Origin: Zopfochytrium polystomum
Taxonomy: Eukaryota > Chytridiomycota > Chytridiomycetes > Chytridiales > Chytridiaceae
Reading direction: 5' to 3'
DNA: 64,000 nt
NCBI GenBank assembly: GCA_025765615.1
Contig: JAIVFJ010000175.1
Span: forward strand, 1-64,000
Under the pieces are notes generated by a model. The model searched no databases, was not told where the DNA came from, and was given only the letters and a program-made list of their open reading frames with translations. Positions within the stretch are counted from its first letter, which is position 1. Each line of letters opens with the position of its first letter. This document shows positions 9,640-20,035 of the stretch, one piece after another. Made by a program: the position numbers and the translations under genes.

Positions 9640-11367
9640 AAATAAAGAAAAAAATAGAAAAGGTTCATTTTTAGCAAACGCTTTGCAAGATATTGAAAAT
9701 AAAATATTGATGGTAATGTATAGAAAGTTCAAGGGAATGGATCTAGAAATAGGCACTTCGATGTATGATGGACTAACCTGTAAAGGACAGGAATATAGAT
9801 GAATTACTGTTAGAAGTAGAGAGAACAGCGAAAGAAGAAACTGGTTGAAATAAAGTTAGTAGAAAAGCCAACGGAAGAGAAATGGAAACCAGAAAATGAA
9901 TGTATTAATACACATAAAGATGAAATGAAAACATATGTGAAAGATTATTTTGGAGATTCGATTGAAGAAGTGCAAGAAATTACAAGAACTGATGGAGAGA
10001 TTGTATTGAGGTCAAAAATGACAGAAGCCTCTTATTTACATAAAAACTTTATAAAATGTGAGAAAGGATGTTTTGAGGGAAAATCAGTTTGGTACAAATG
10101 GAGCTATGGAAACTGGAGTCAAACAGATTCTCCAAACATGGATTCAATATTTCTAGCAATTGAAAAAGATTATATAAACATAGCAAAAAAAGAGAAAGAC
10201 AAAGTTATAAAAAGTCATTTTGACAGAATAATCAAACAATGTGGTGAGCAATCAAACAGAAGTGTGATTCAAATGTGGACCGATATTTTCAGAGAGGAAA
10301 AATTTGAAGAACCTTCGACAGTAATCCTTATCTCATTGGGTTCGAAAATGGAGTTTATGATCTTAAGAGTATGATTTTTAGAGCAAGTAAAAAAGAAGTT
10401 TATATAATCATGTCTGTTGGTTATAATTATGAGGAAACTCAAGGTGACAAACATGAAGAAATTATGAAATACTTTGAAGATGTAATTCCAAATGAAGAAA
10501 ATAGACATTCCTTATTAAAAACATTGTCATCAACGTTGTTAGGTGTAAATAAGGAAGAACGACTAGGCATTTTTGCATGTAGTACAAGAAATGGGAAAGG
10601 CGTTCTAACAGACTTGATGTCTCACACACTTGGAGAGTACATGGGTAAAACTTCAGGAGCCTTCATTCAGGAGAAAAGACCTGATCCAAGTGCTCCACAA
10701 CCCGAATTATTGAATTTTAGGAAGAAAAGATCAGTAATGATAAATGGATTGCAGCAAACAAGCCTCTTAACGATATGTTTGTAAGGAATTTGGTTGGCAA
10801 TGCTGTCATTACTTGTAGAACTATGTACTCTCTGAAAATGATAGACATTCATGCTCAGTTTAAAATGATACTTAATTGTAACCAGACATTGATGCTAGCA
10901 AGAGTGATGTGTGGTCCAACCTATTAAACTTTCCAGTCACCTTTGTAAATACACCTGCAGAAATTACAGACCCTTTGGTCCAAAAACTCAAGAAAATTAA
11001 TTTGAAAGATTAAAAACATGGAAGAGAGACTTTATGCTTATTCTAATTGATTACTTCAAAATATATATGACTGAAGGGTTAAATTATACACCTCACATTC
11101 ACGCTGTTATGAAAAGAGAGATTCGTGATAATGAAAATATTGCTGAGTTTATTGAAACACACATAAGTAAATTAGACGACAACGATGAAACCAAAGACAA
11201 CAGACTACGGTTAACGATGTTGTTTCATATTACGAAACTGTTAACAGACTGAAACTTAAAACCAAACAGAAAACGGCGCTAAAAGAACATCTGTCTAAGA
11301 AATTGGGAGTTGTTCGAGATTTAAATAATTCTACCAGATCTTACTGGGTTGGATATGCTCTTAAATA
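9640..11367 (+). pseudogene. Virus-like D5-type primase-helicase remnant (SF3 helicase), broken
   Basis: This AT-rich block differs sharply from the GC-rich host genes. Recognisable pieces lie in order on the plus strand. Coding-like but broken sequence covers 9690-9920. A long open piece at 9925-10374 fits the region before the helicase of D5 proteins. The helicase core at 10371-10784 carries a Walker A-type T-R-N-G-K-G motif. A continuation lies in another frame to about 10925, C-terminal pieces at 11034-11252, and a last piece to 11367. D5-type proteins unwind DNA and are coupled to primases in large DNA viruses and some related mobile elements. Several frameshifts and stops separate the pieces, so it is an inactive fossil. 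The source could be a nucleocytoplasmic virus, a Polinton-like virus or a plasmid-like element; the sequence alone does not decide. Confidence 0.7.
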
Positions 11368-11528
11368 ACACTCTCAATGTCAGATTTTATAATCAATGTC
11401 AGGCAATGTCAGAATATATGTGATTTTATTTTTATTCTCAATGACACATTTTTTGAAGAATTTTAGGGGTCCGACCCGAAATACTAATCAATTCTAATAG
11501 ATAAGGCTGCTCTGCACTACTAGCAAGA

Positions 11529-13385
11529 GGCCCTCTAGCTCAGTGGTGTAGAGTGCTCCCTTTGATGGGAAAGGTGCTAAGTTTGAGACATACTGGCAGT
11601 CACTGAGTAAATGATGCACTTGTCCTAAGTTCTGCACAATGACTAAGCCTTGCCCTTCTCACTTTTGGAAATGGATTAGGATGATGTGCTTCAGTGGGTA
11701 GAAGAACAGAGTCCAGGTGTACACAGAGCTAACACAGAGCTGCTGCATAAGCTACCATGATGAAAGGCATCATGAAAGGGTATGAGATCATAGGGTTTTT
11801 TCTCCTTTCTTCATTGATGATTTTTACTTATTTTTTCAATTAGTAGTTTATCCTGTTTTTCCTGTTTTTACTGTTTTATCTTTATTTATTTGTTTGTTTG
11901 TTGTCTCTGTGTGTGTCTCTCTTTTCTTTTGTGGCTGTGAGTGACTGTCTTCCTCTTTGCACCAATCAGCTCTCCCCATCTCCTCCATCTTTCTTGGCAG
12001 CTGATGCCAAGAAATGCTCCATGATTTTCTGAGCCGTCTTGCTTGTTTGATGGCTCAGCCCCATTGTTTGGTGACTCACTCCTCCTCTCTCTTCTTTGTT
12101 GTTTTATTTATTTTTTTGTCCTTTTGTATATGTTTTCCCTTCTTTTCCCCTCCTTCTTCCTTCACCCTGTTGATTCCAACCCTCTCCTATTTAAGCAGCC
12201 CACCCACCATTCTTGTTTCCCCTTAGAACCTGTACCTGAAGTCTTCTTGCCTGCCCTTTTTCCTTCTCTGACTGTGTGTATGAGCTGGGGGTGGCAGTCC
12301 CCTGGTGTGTGACAGGAGAATTGGTTCTCTTGGCCATTTATAGCAGTGTGTTGGGTTCAAGTCCCAGTGCACCTCACCATTCTGCATACTGTTTAGGCTG
12401 GTCCGGGGTTGGAGCTACTTGATGATGGAAGGTGGGAGGGTAAAACTGTGGTAGTGCCTCGCCAGTTCCTGTCAATACATTGCTTCAAATCCAGGTCTCT
12501 CAAGGTGATATGAATGAGCTGGCTGGTCAGGTATTATGTGGTGGTATGGTCTCTCTGGTATTCCTCCCTGTCCCTGGTGATGGTTCCTTTGGCCTTAGGT
12601 GGGCCTGGTTTGCTGGGTTCAGACCCTCTTCCTTTCATGCATATACCTGTGGTTGTCTTTGGTGTCTTCCTTGTGTGTGGGAGTGGGTATTGACCTCCCT
12701 TGCTTCTAAGACAGGTTATTCTCTCTGGCCTGGTGAGGCAGAGGTCTGTCTCCTGGTAGGATGAAGCAAGAAGAGTCCCACTGTCTCCCACCCTGGTTGC
12801 ACCCTCTTCCTTGGATTGAGTTGGAACACTCTCCTTGGAGTGAGACAAGTTGTGTCTGGTTCTGTTAAGTGGAAAACAGTTCTGATTTGGTTCAACAGGC
12901 ACCTCTGCACACTAACTGTTCCTTGTGTCTGCCCTTTGTCTCTCCAACCCCCCCCCCCCCCCAACTCAGGGTTTGACTTGTTGTTTATTTCTTTGTTGTT
13001 TCTTTTGATGGGTTGTAGTGGTTTGTCACTCCCCTTACCGATTCAGTCGGTCTTACCGATTCAGTTGGTTCTGTCTCTGGTCTAACTTGGCTTTTTGGCC
13101 TTGTGCCCCAGATGAAACCTTCTGTGTCTTGCACCAGAGGATTATGCTTTCTTTTGTGATTGTGTCTGTTTCATGCTTTGGTGTGAGAAACCCCTCTTTT
13201 GTGTTGGAGATTTATTAGTGTTTTTCATGGGCTTTTTAAGACTCCAAATACACTTTCCTGTCTAGTGCCCCTAGACACCCTCCTTTTGCCCCTTTTCATT
13301 AGTCAGGTTTGGTATTTAGGTCCATGCTCTAGTTTCCACATGGCCCTAGGTGAGGAGTTAGAGAGCACAGTCTCACACTTGGTTG
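11529..13385 (+). repeat. Long dispersed repeat with tRNA-like head, family B copy 1
   Basis: Homologous over almost its whole length to 21513-23130. It begins with a tRNA-like head: an A-box-like TAGCTCAGTGG at about 11536 and a weak B-box-like AAGTTTGAGAC near 11580. The acceptor stem does not pair, so it is not a working tRNA gene. The body is non-coding and T/C-rich. Both copies end near GAGAGCACAGTCTCACA (13359-13377 here). A tRNA-derived head suggests a retroposon moved by another element's enzymes, but 1.9 kb is very long for a SINE. Confidence 0.6.
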
Positions 13386-13464
13386 TCAGTATAGATTGGA
13401 ATAGGAGTCAGGGACAGGAGCAGAAGTGCTGTGTGCTGTTGTGAGATGACCTCAAGTTCTTGTC

Positions 13465-14195
13465 CTAGTTCTGAGGCTGCAATGTATTGCTTCCTGAGGT
13501 GAAAGCATAACTGTAGGACTGCGAGTAGATGCCCAGCTGATAGCAGTATTTCCAAACAAGACGAAGTAGCCAATTTCCCATCTGCATGAGCTCCATGTGC
13601 AGCATCTGAGTAGCTGAAATTCCAGACCCTGTGTTGGAATAAAACAAACCATACTCACATGTACCATTGAGGTAGGCATTGCTAATATCGACCATGGCTG
13701 TGTCCCAAGAGGCTGTCATAGCAAGGAACCATCGTAGACTATTGATGCAGACAACAGGAGAGTGAGTGTTCCAGAAATCAATGCCACGACGCTGTGTAAA
13801 GCCCTTAGCCACCAGTAGTGTGTGAAGGCACTCAATGCTGCCATCTGGTCGAAGCTGGACCTTGTAAACCCATTTGTTCTGCACAACATTTACGTTCTTG
13901 GGTCGGTCAACGACTTCGAAAGCTGCAAGCATTCTGAGGGCATCAATCTGTGTCTGCTCACTGTGAGACTATGCTCACTCCTTTGACCCTGGGATCTGGG
14001 TCCTAGAGTGAGGGAAAGCAAATAATAGGCTAAAACTAACTTTATTGGGCTGTTGTCTAGGGGGTGTTTCAACCCTACTACTTGCCTAGTCCACAAAGTA
14101 TCCCTACTGATCTGTCTAACAGGGGTCTCAAACACAAAGAATGAACATTCAGAGGGACAATCCTCTGAAGGATTGGTGCTGGAGCACCAATTACT
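13465..14195 (-). pseudogene. Ty1/copia reverse-transcriptase fragment
   Basis: On the minus strand, 13932 to about 13470 reads as the start of a copia reverse transcriptase. Landmarks are N-K-W-V-Y-K-V, then D-G-S-I-E, then L-V-A-K-G-F-T-Q-R, then S-P-V-V, then A-Y-L-N-G. The catalytic Y-V-D-D region and everything after it are missing. Sequence upstream on the same strand (to 14195) is the part also found at 4858-4947. The fragment is too short to be active. Confidence 0.75.
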
Positions 14196-15176
14196 CGTGT
14201 GGCCGCGGGCCGATGCGAGGGGAAACGGAAGGGCACTCCCAAGGACGCAACACAACCACAGAATAAAGAGAGAGAAGAGGGAAACGGGGGTTTTTATCTC
14301 AGGAACCTAATCTCAAATACAACAAGAGCGGTTAATAGCGACGGGACGGACAGGGCGCGACCTAGCGCCCCTCGTCACGGACGGTGCTGCAGGAGCCCTT
14401 GTCGTCGCCAGCGACGGGGGGGAGAGAGAGAAGGGAGTCGACTATGTAGGGGTCGGAAGGTCGCCAGCAGGGAACTCGCACGCGGAAACACCTGCGATCG
14501 TACACGCACCCCGCCGGGCTGCGTCGGCACGACCACTCGACCAACGGGCTTTATCGCATCGCACTCGTACTCACACGTCTCACCCTCACAGCGATAGGAC
14601 CGAGGCAGGCGCTTGTAGATCGAACTCTCAGGTGTCGGGGGCTGCACCGGGCGCAGCCACCAACACCCTCGCAGGGACGGGAAGGTTGGGGACGACGACG
14701 CCGTCGTCGCCACCACCACCACCACCGTCGTCGCAGCGGGCAAGCGCCAGGGATCCTCACTCCAACACAGAGCCGGCAATGTCACACAGTCGCTGGTGGG
14801 GCCAGCTGCATTCCCCACCCACGGCCCCTTAAGAGGAGCCCCACGAAGGGACCATGTACACACCCAGGTGTGTACCATCTCTCACTACCCTCACCTTCGT
14901 GAGCCAGATGGATTTGAAGGGACTCTGTATTGGTGCCAATGGACAGAAATCAGATTGAAGAAAAAAGGAAAAAGAGAAATGGCCCAAAAACAGAGAGAGA
15001 GAAAATTGACAAGTCAACCCCCCTGACTTGGAGCATCCACCACAAATGCTCTAAGTCCCCCCAACCCTATGCATGTATGTACAAGTGCCAAAAATAAATA
15101 ATAAATTAGGCGGGCTTGGGGTACAGCCTGTCAGGCACCCCCTCCCTAGGCAGTCGGGCAGTCTCTGTTAGTCACC
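14196..15176. other. GC-richer 980-base block between two repeat halves
   Basis: At locus 1 the copia fragment and the 230-base repeat are adjacent (4947/4956). Here they are separated by this block, so it is either an insertion here or a deletion there. It is GC-rich in its first 600 bases and A-rich near its end. No recognisable protein and no terminal inverted repeats were seen. A minus-strand frame at 14375-14878 is open but low-complexity and unlike any family I know. Confidence 0.45.
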
Positions 15177-15401
15177 GAAAAAGAAAATATGTTGAGAAAA
15201 CCCTGGTGCAACAGAAACTGTTAAGACGAAAGTAGTAAAAGCAGACCCAATAATAAAGACGGGTTAGCCGCAAATACACTTTGATAACGCCTTGGAAACT
15301 AAAGAACTGGGAGCAATAGTAGGGGTCCTGATCCTTGCAGTTTTATGACAGGTACGCTTGTTTTTGCGAATAAAATCCCTAGACTTTATCACTGAGACCT
15401 T
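15177..15401. repeat. 230-base dispersed repeat, copy 2
   Basis: Near-identical to 4956-5185 in the same orientation. It ends in CACTGAGACCT, after which MULE-derived sequence begins. Confidence 0.8.
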
Positions 15402-16240
15402 GGTGTAGTCTTACATCACACAGATTGGTTTCCTTCAACACGAGATGTGACTGTATGTCCCAGATGCAAGGATTGTCTGTAAAGCATGCAACAAAGCAAT
15501 CAAACTTCAGCCACCCGTGAAGATACGACAGGATATCAGGAAACTTGTTTGACAGACTGTCTCCAGTTTGCGTACCGACTCTCTGTACAACAATTCGTTG
15601 GCGCTGAAGCTTTCCAGTCCTTAAATATAGCGTAACCTCAGTTGCACTGCCTGGACCAGTTATTATAGTTTTGAGCTTTGCCTTAACATTCATATTAATG
15701 TGCCACCGACACAGCAATTTGGTACTCGACGGAAATATGGCGCGAATAGCATTCATTAAGGCCAGCTCTCAGTCTGTTACTATCACGACTGGAGGAAGCG
15801 CAAGGATGGGATCAAGGCAATTAAGCACCAAGTATGCGCGTTGACTCCGTCAGAGGACATGAAAGCAAATGCTATATTGACTGTGGTATTATTCTCCGAA
15901 ATCGTGACGATATTCAGCAGTGGCATTTGAGGTTCATTCGTCGTTTACGAACAGTCCATCAGAAGCACACTGGGTCTACGCTGAATATCTTTGATACTGT
16001 CTGGGTGAGCAAAAAACAGCGACAACACTCTGCGGGGGCCACATTCGTTGGTTCTGTCAGGCTCCAGTCTATACTCAGTATGGTACCCATCTGTATTGAG
16101 TCGATCAAGGAGAGCTTCCATTGGTGATCACTCGCCAAATACCAAGCCCTCGACGCTTTTGCTGCAAGTTTGATATGTCCTTAATCAGCGCAAGAAATCC
16201 AGGAAATTTTGACTGCAGCGAATGCAAGATAGTCCGTGAT
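15402..16240 (-). pseudogene. Mutator-like (MULE/FAR1-type) transposase remnant
   Basis: MULE transposases move class II elements and are related to FAR1/FHY3 regulators. On the minus strand from about 16080 one reads L-F-F-A-H-P-D-S-I, then L-L-M-D-C, then M-P-L-L-N-I-V, then I-V-T-D followed by an in-frame stop, then E-L-A-L-M-N-A-I, then L-C-R-W-H-I-N-M-N-V. This order matches the MULE catalytic core, including the second Asp in the V-T-D motif. Stops and a frame change lie at about 15900-15960 and 15755. Terminal inverted repeats were not seen. Confidence 0.75.
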
Positions 16241-16489
16241 CGTAGCCCGGACTTGCAGAGTTCAATAAAGTACTAGTTCATTGCGGGTGAAAGCCTCCGT
16301 ACCGGCGCCAGCGCACGAAAATTGACTACTGGGCAGGTGTGCTGTCCGGTACCAATGGAAATCTTCCAGCAGATCTTTAGCGCTGGAAAGACATCCCTTT
16401 TCATTCGTTTTGTCTTCTTTCGGTACGCTCTGCTTGGGCTGGGACACCCCTCCTTGCACGCAATGGAACTGAACGCGATCCGACAGCGT

Positions 16490-16870
16490 GGTGAGAGAAG
16501 CCGGTAGCAGCGGTCAGGTCGTCGCGCTACAGTGGTGGAAAGACAGCGGATTCCCCTCAAGTACAACACTGAAGCAGCAAGCTGGGCAGGATCGGTCCAG
16601 GGGCAGCAATGGTAATGGTGGAAGAACAGAGTGGGACAGCGGACAGGAGGTGGACTGGGACCAGGTTCTTCTCAAGGACTCGGAGAATGTCGCAGTCTCA
16701 ACTGGTGGCGGGAGTCGGGCTGGTTTCATAAGTGGAAGGAACGACAACCCGATCTGCCGAAGGTTATGTGGAAATCATTCACAAGAGTCGGTTCCCCCGA
16801 GGGAGGCAAGCTGCAGCGCCGTCCACTTATTTTTTCGATGGCGCCTTCCCTGGTGGACGTGCACGTTTGA
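16490..16870 (+). pseudogene. WWKDSG-repeat protein remnant (plus strand)
   Basis: The reading L-Q-W-W-K-D-S-G-F-P at 16528-16560 begins a series of degraded copies of a roughly 33-residue repeat: W-W-K-N near 16620, then L-N-W-W-R-E-S-G-W near 16700. Frames change between copies. The repeat resembles ankyrin-like helical repeats that I associate with lineage-specific chytrid families; that assignment is from memory. Function unknown. Confidence 0.55.
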
Positions 16871-17043
16871 TCGCCTGACAATTAAGAACACCCTTTTATT
16901 GTTCACAGCGTTGCCTCAGGTTCAACAACAGTAAAATATAATGGGTCATTATTATGGTAACCATCGGTCGAAACAAATAGTAATCAAACAAGAGTCGCAG
17001 GAAAGGCGAAGGAAGGTGCGCAGGAAGAATTCGGATGCAAAAG

Positions 17044-18008
17044 CTATTCCATCTGGAGCCTTTCTACTACCTTGCGCAGAGGGTGCAAAGCGTTGAGGAG
17101 GCGAAGGTCCAAGAAGATCATCAAATTCACCACACCGGCACCAAGAACGAGGAAACCGAACATCACTTGGCCGTTGTAAAGGACAATGCCCATATCGCGT
17201 CCGACAAAAACTGAGGTAAGGGTGCCGAAAATTGGTGGATTCTTAGTTGCGAAGGGGAAATGGAGAAAAGAAATGCCTATATATCATACATGCGAGCACC
17301 GCGGTCTGCAGCAACCCCTGAAGCGAGACAACTCCAACCACGCTTTCGTCGAGATCTCTCTGTCTGTTCACAAAAGACAGCATGGGGACCGCACTGGCGA
17401 TCAGAAGGATGCAATCCACAGCTTTTCGAATTGTCCACGCGATAGAGGAATGCGTGTCGCCAAAGTGCCATTTATCGAAGGAAGCCGCGGCGACGCCAAA
17501 AGCGGCAATCAGGAAAATGAAGCTTTCGGAGATAATGTGGATCAACTGACGGGCTCGGTCGGAGGGTATGCTTTGGCTGTGAGACGGAAAGCGACAGGTT
17601 GTAAATTGGATCAGCACAGTTGTTCGACCAATCGCTCCAAAAACCACGCACGTACATCATGACAAAGTGACGAAAGTTGATGATGGTAACCGGCACCACA
17701 ACCATCGACTCGATGACGGCCACAGACGCCGCCCAGTCGACGTCGTATTGGGACGATGCAACCATCAAAGGCACATAGACAGCGTGGAGGGCGGACCACG
17801 CGACGAGGCATGCCGCGACCCAAACGAGCGTCCTGTTGCTGTGGTCCACTGCCGGACGAAGGAGGATCAGGACGATGGCGATGAGCGCTCCAACGTAGAA
17901 GACAGCGGCAGCTCCGGGAACAAGAATCGATGATGCGTCCGGGGCGCGCCGAGGGGGTCCGTTGTACGCCGTTTGACGCCGAGCTTTGTACCGATGAAGT
18001 GTCGTCAT
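17044..18008 (-). CDS. Seven-helix membrane protein of unknown function
   Basis: Three exons: 18008-17656, 17576-17290 and 17210-17044. The introns of 79 and 79 bases have GTACGT/CAG and GTATGA/CAG borders, phases agree, and the total is 268 residues. Hydrophobic helices run: V-P-G-A-A-A-V-F-Y-V-G-A-L, T-L-V-W-V-A-A-C-L-V-A-W, A-S-V-A-V-I-E-S-M-V-V-V-P-V, S-F-I-F-L-I-A-A-F-G-V-A-A, D-C-I-L-L-I-A-S-A-V-P-M, V-V-G-V-V-S-L-Q-G-L-L-Q-T-A-V-L-A, and M-F-G-F-L-V-L-G-A-G-V-V-N-L. There is no signal peptide; the N-terminus is basic. Seven helices suggest a receptor-like fold, but no GPCR family signature (such as DRY or NPxxY) is seen. It is intact despite lying between decayed transposons. Confidence 0.65.
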
Positions 18009-18289
18009 GACGGGTAAAGAAGGCAGGGCGTAGGTCGTGGTTGGCAGAGGTGCCGTGTGCAGTCAGATGTGGATGTCGTTCGCTGACTTTGCACACCTGT
18101 ACACCTGTGTCTGCGGAGTCGAGCAGCAAAAATTTCTCCATTCTTATGCAACCTGCTCCCCTCTGATTGGTTTTGTTTCGAGAACAGACATTGAGTTTTC
18201 CATAACAGGGAAGACGATAGGGTTTGTCTGTCTAAAAATTCTGTCTGGGGGGTGTCTTCCAAACTGCAAAGCGTTCGGCCACCAGTTCT
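18009..18289. other. Spacer between the membrane gene and the WWKDSG pseudogene
   Basis: Probable promoter side of the seven-helix gene on the minus strand. I see no clear TATA box and no other feature. Confidence 0.3.
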
Positions 18290-19290
18290 TATCGGCTTCT
18301 GTTTTCAACCAAACATGAAGTCCTCGGAGACAATTTGAAGACTTCTCCGACATCTGCCTGACGTTTGAGCCACTGGCTGCAGAGATCAGAAGCGGCCCAC
18401 CACTTAAGGACTTCGACATTCTCCACATCCGCGTAAGGCGTCAATCCAGTCGATCTCCTCCCAGCTACTGCAGGCTTTTTACTCGACCCAACAGGAGGGC
18501 GCCAAGAAAGGATTCACGTTTGCCCTTGAGCTCCTATCCCGCTGTCCCTCCACCATTGAGCACTTCCGTGGGCCGCTTCGGCTTGCCTGGCTGGTCCATC
18601 GCTGAAAAGTGGTACTTGGCCTCGATTCCTCTTTCCTTCCACCACTGAACCACTTTCACGCATCCAGCCTCGCACGCGTACGTGATCGTGAAGTTGTCGT
18701 ACTGGAGAGGTAGCCCGCTGTCCTTCCACTACTGCAGCACCTGTACACGACGGTAACGGCAAGCCATCGCCAACGCCTCCCGGCCGTACTTGAGATCGAA
18801 CGCTGCTGTCTTTCCACCATTGGAACACTTCGACGCGACCGTTTCCACCGGCGGACTCGACTCGATCACGTTCGCGTCATATTTCAGCGGTAACCCACTG
18901 TCCTTCCACTACTGCGGGAGGTCCAGCCGTCCGCGGCTGCTGGCCAAGCCGATCGCCTCCTCGGTGTACATTTTCGCGAGATCCAGCCCGCTGGTCTTTT
19001 ACCATTGGAGCAGATCGACTGAGTCCGCAAAGTCAACGGCGTGAGCCTCTTTGAGCAGCGCCGGGATCTTCTGGCGCGGGAGATGGTGCAAGCACGTCGA
19101 GAGGAAACGAGCTGGGAAGATTTGCCAGGGCTGCAGCTTGGACATGAGGAAGGCGGACATTGAACGATCGCACGGCGATTCCGTGAAGACGCAGATCGCC
19201 GTCCCAGCGACGGAGGAGCCGAGGAAACGGGTGTGGAGGCTGCGGCATCGCGGGTGCTTGAATAAGTGAACAACGATCTGGTGATTCAAA
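18290..19290 (-). pseudogene. WWKDSG-repeat protein pseudogene with Trp-to-stop changes
   Basis: On the minus strand a leader reading to A-H-A-V-D-F-A-D-S-V-D-L-L-Q-W (about 19020) is followed by repeats of about 33 residues. Their core is L-Q-W-W-K-D-S-G-L-P-L-K-Y. In three units a Trp codon of the W-W pair is a stop: TAA near 19010 and TAG near 18920 and 18740. Intact units read V-V-Q-W-W-K near 18640 and V-L-K-W-W-A near 18395. Frame changes occur near 18830 and 18600. The family function is unknown; the repeat spacing suggests a helical solenoid for protein binding. An N-terminal F-box-like part would be expected but I cannot show it. Confidence 0.65.
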
Positions 19291-19569
19291 GGCTATCCTT
19301 GGAGGAGGTACTACATTGGAAGTTGCCGCGGCAAGCACGTCTTGGTTGCCGGCAGAGATTCCATCTACTAGTGGTTATCAGAGTCGTGTGCGACGACGTC
19401 GGGGTCGCTGCATCAAAAGAGTCGTGCGCGACGACGTCCCAGTCGCGGCCGCGCGGTGTCCATTGCGTCCCAGCACTCCCGACACTCTCACGCACCTGTT
19501 GGTTGCCGAAATCCAGTCAGGGCGTCGGAAATTCGGGAGCCGCTTGGCGGGCTTTGACAAACCCCAGGA
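19291..19569. other. Unassigned spacer with a tandem repeat
   Basis: A stretch of about 40 bases containing GTCGTG then GCGACGACGTC is repeated at 19383-19405 and 19421-19443. Nothing else recognised. Confidence 0.35.
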
Positions 19570-20035
19570 ATGCTGTACACTGTCCAATTTATTAAACGAC
19601 CAAATTCACTCTATCACCCAAGCGTTGTCACCAGCGGAGCTCCCCACGACCTCTTGCCCTTTCAATTTCAATGTCGCTACCATCACAAATTTCCTCAATC
19701 CTCCAAGAAGCAGACAGATTTGGCTGCAGTAGCACGATGTTTCCTGACACTGACGTTGTCTCATGTACTGGAGGACGTCCAGTAAACCGCACCACCGTTA
19801 TTTTGTTTATGAGGAGCCCTAAAAAGGATTTTGCCATGGGGATCCCATTTCTGTTGGAGACATCATTCAAGAGTCTTCTTGTTGAGAGTTCCCCTGGGGA
19901 ATCGGGATGCAAAGAGCTCTCTGGACTGGCAAAGCCCAACGAAATTCCGACTCCGAGACAAACAGAATTTAGAACATCTCTGTCAGGAACATGGCAGGAC
20001 AAGGCAAGGCATGGCAGACAAGGAACTGAGAGGAG
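19570..20035 (+). mobile_element. Internal 3' part of LTR element, family D copy 1
   Basis: The sequence just before the LTR at 20036 (ATGGCAGGACA, then GGAACTGAGAGGAG) is shared with the inverted copy near 44484-44525, so this is the internal end of the same element. The purine-rich GGAACTGAGAGGAG directly before TGATG fits a polypurine tract. No protein domain was recognised. Confidence 0.45.

Noticed and set aside
9925..10374. Independent small gene in the AT-rich block
   Set aside because: It continues by similarity into the next pieces of the D5-like remnant, so it is one part of a broken gene, not a separate gene.
11529..11600. Possible tRNA gene
   Set aside because: An A-box-like segment is present, but the acceptor stem does not pair and no anticodon arm can be drawn; kept only as a repeat head.
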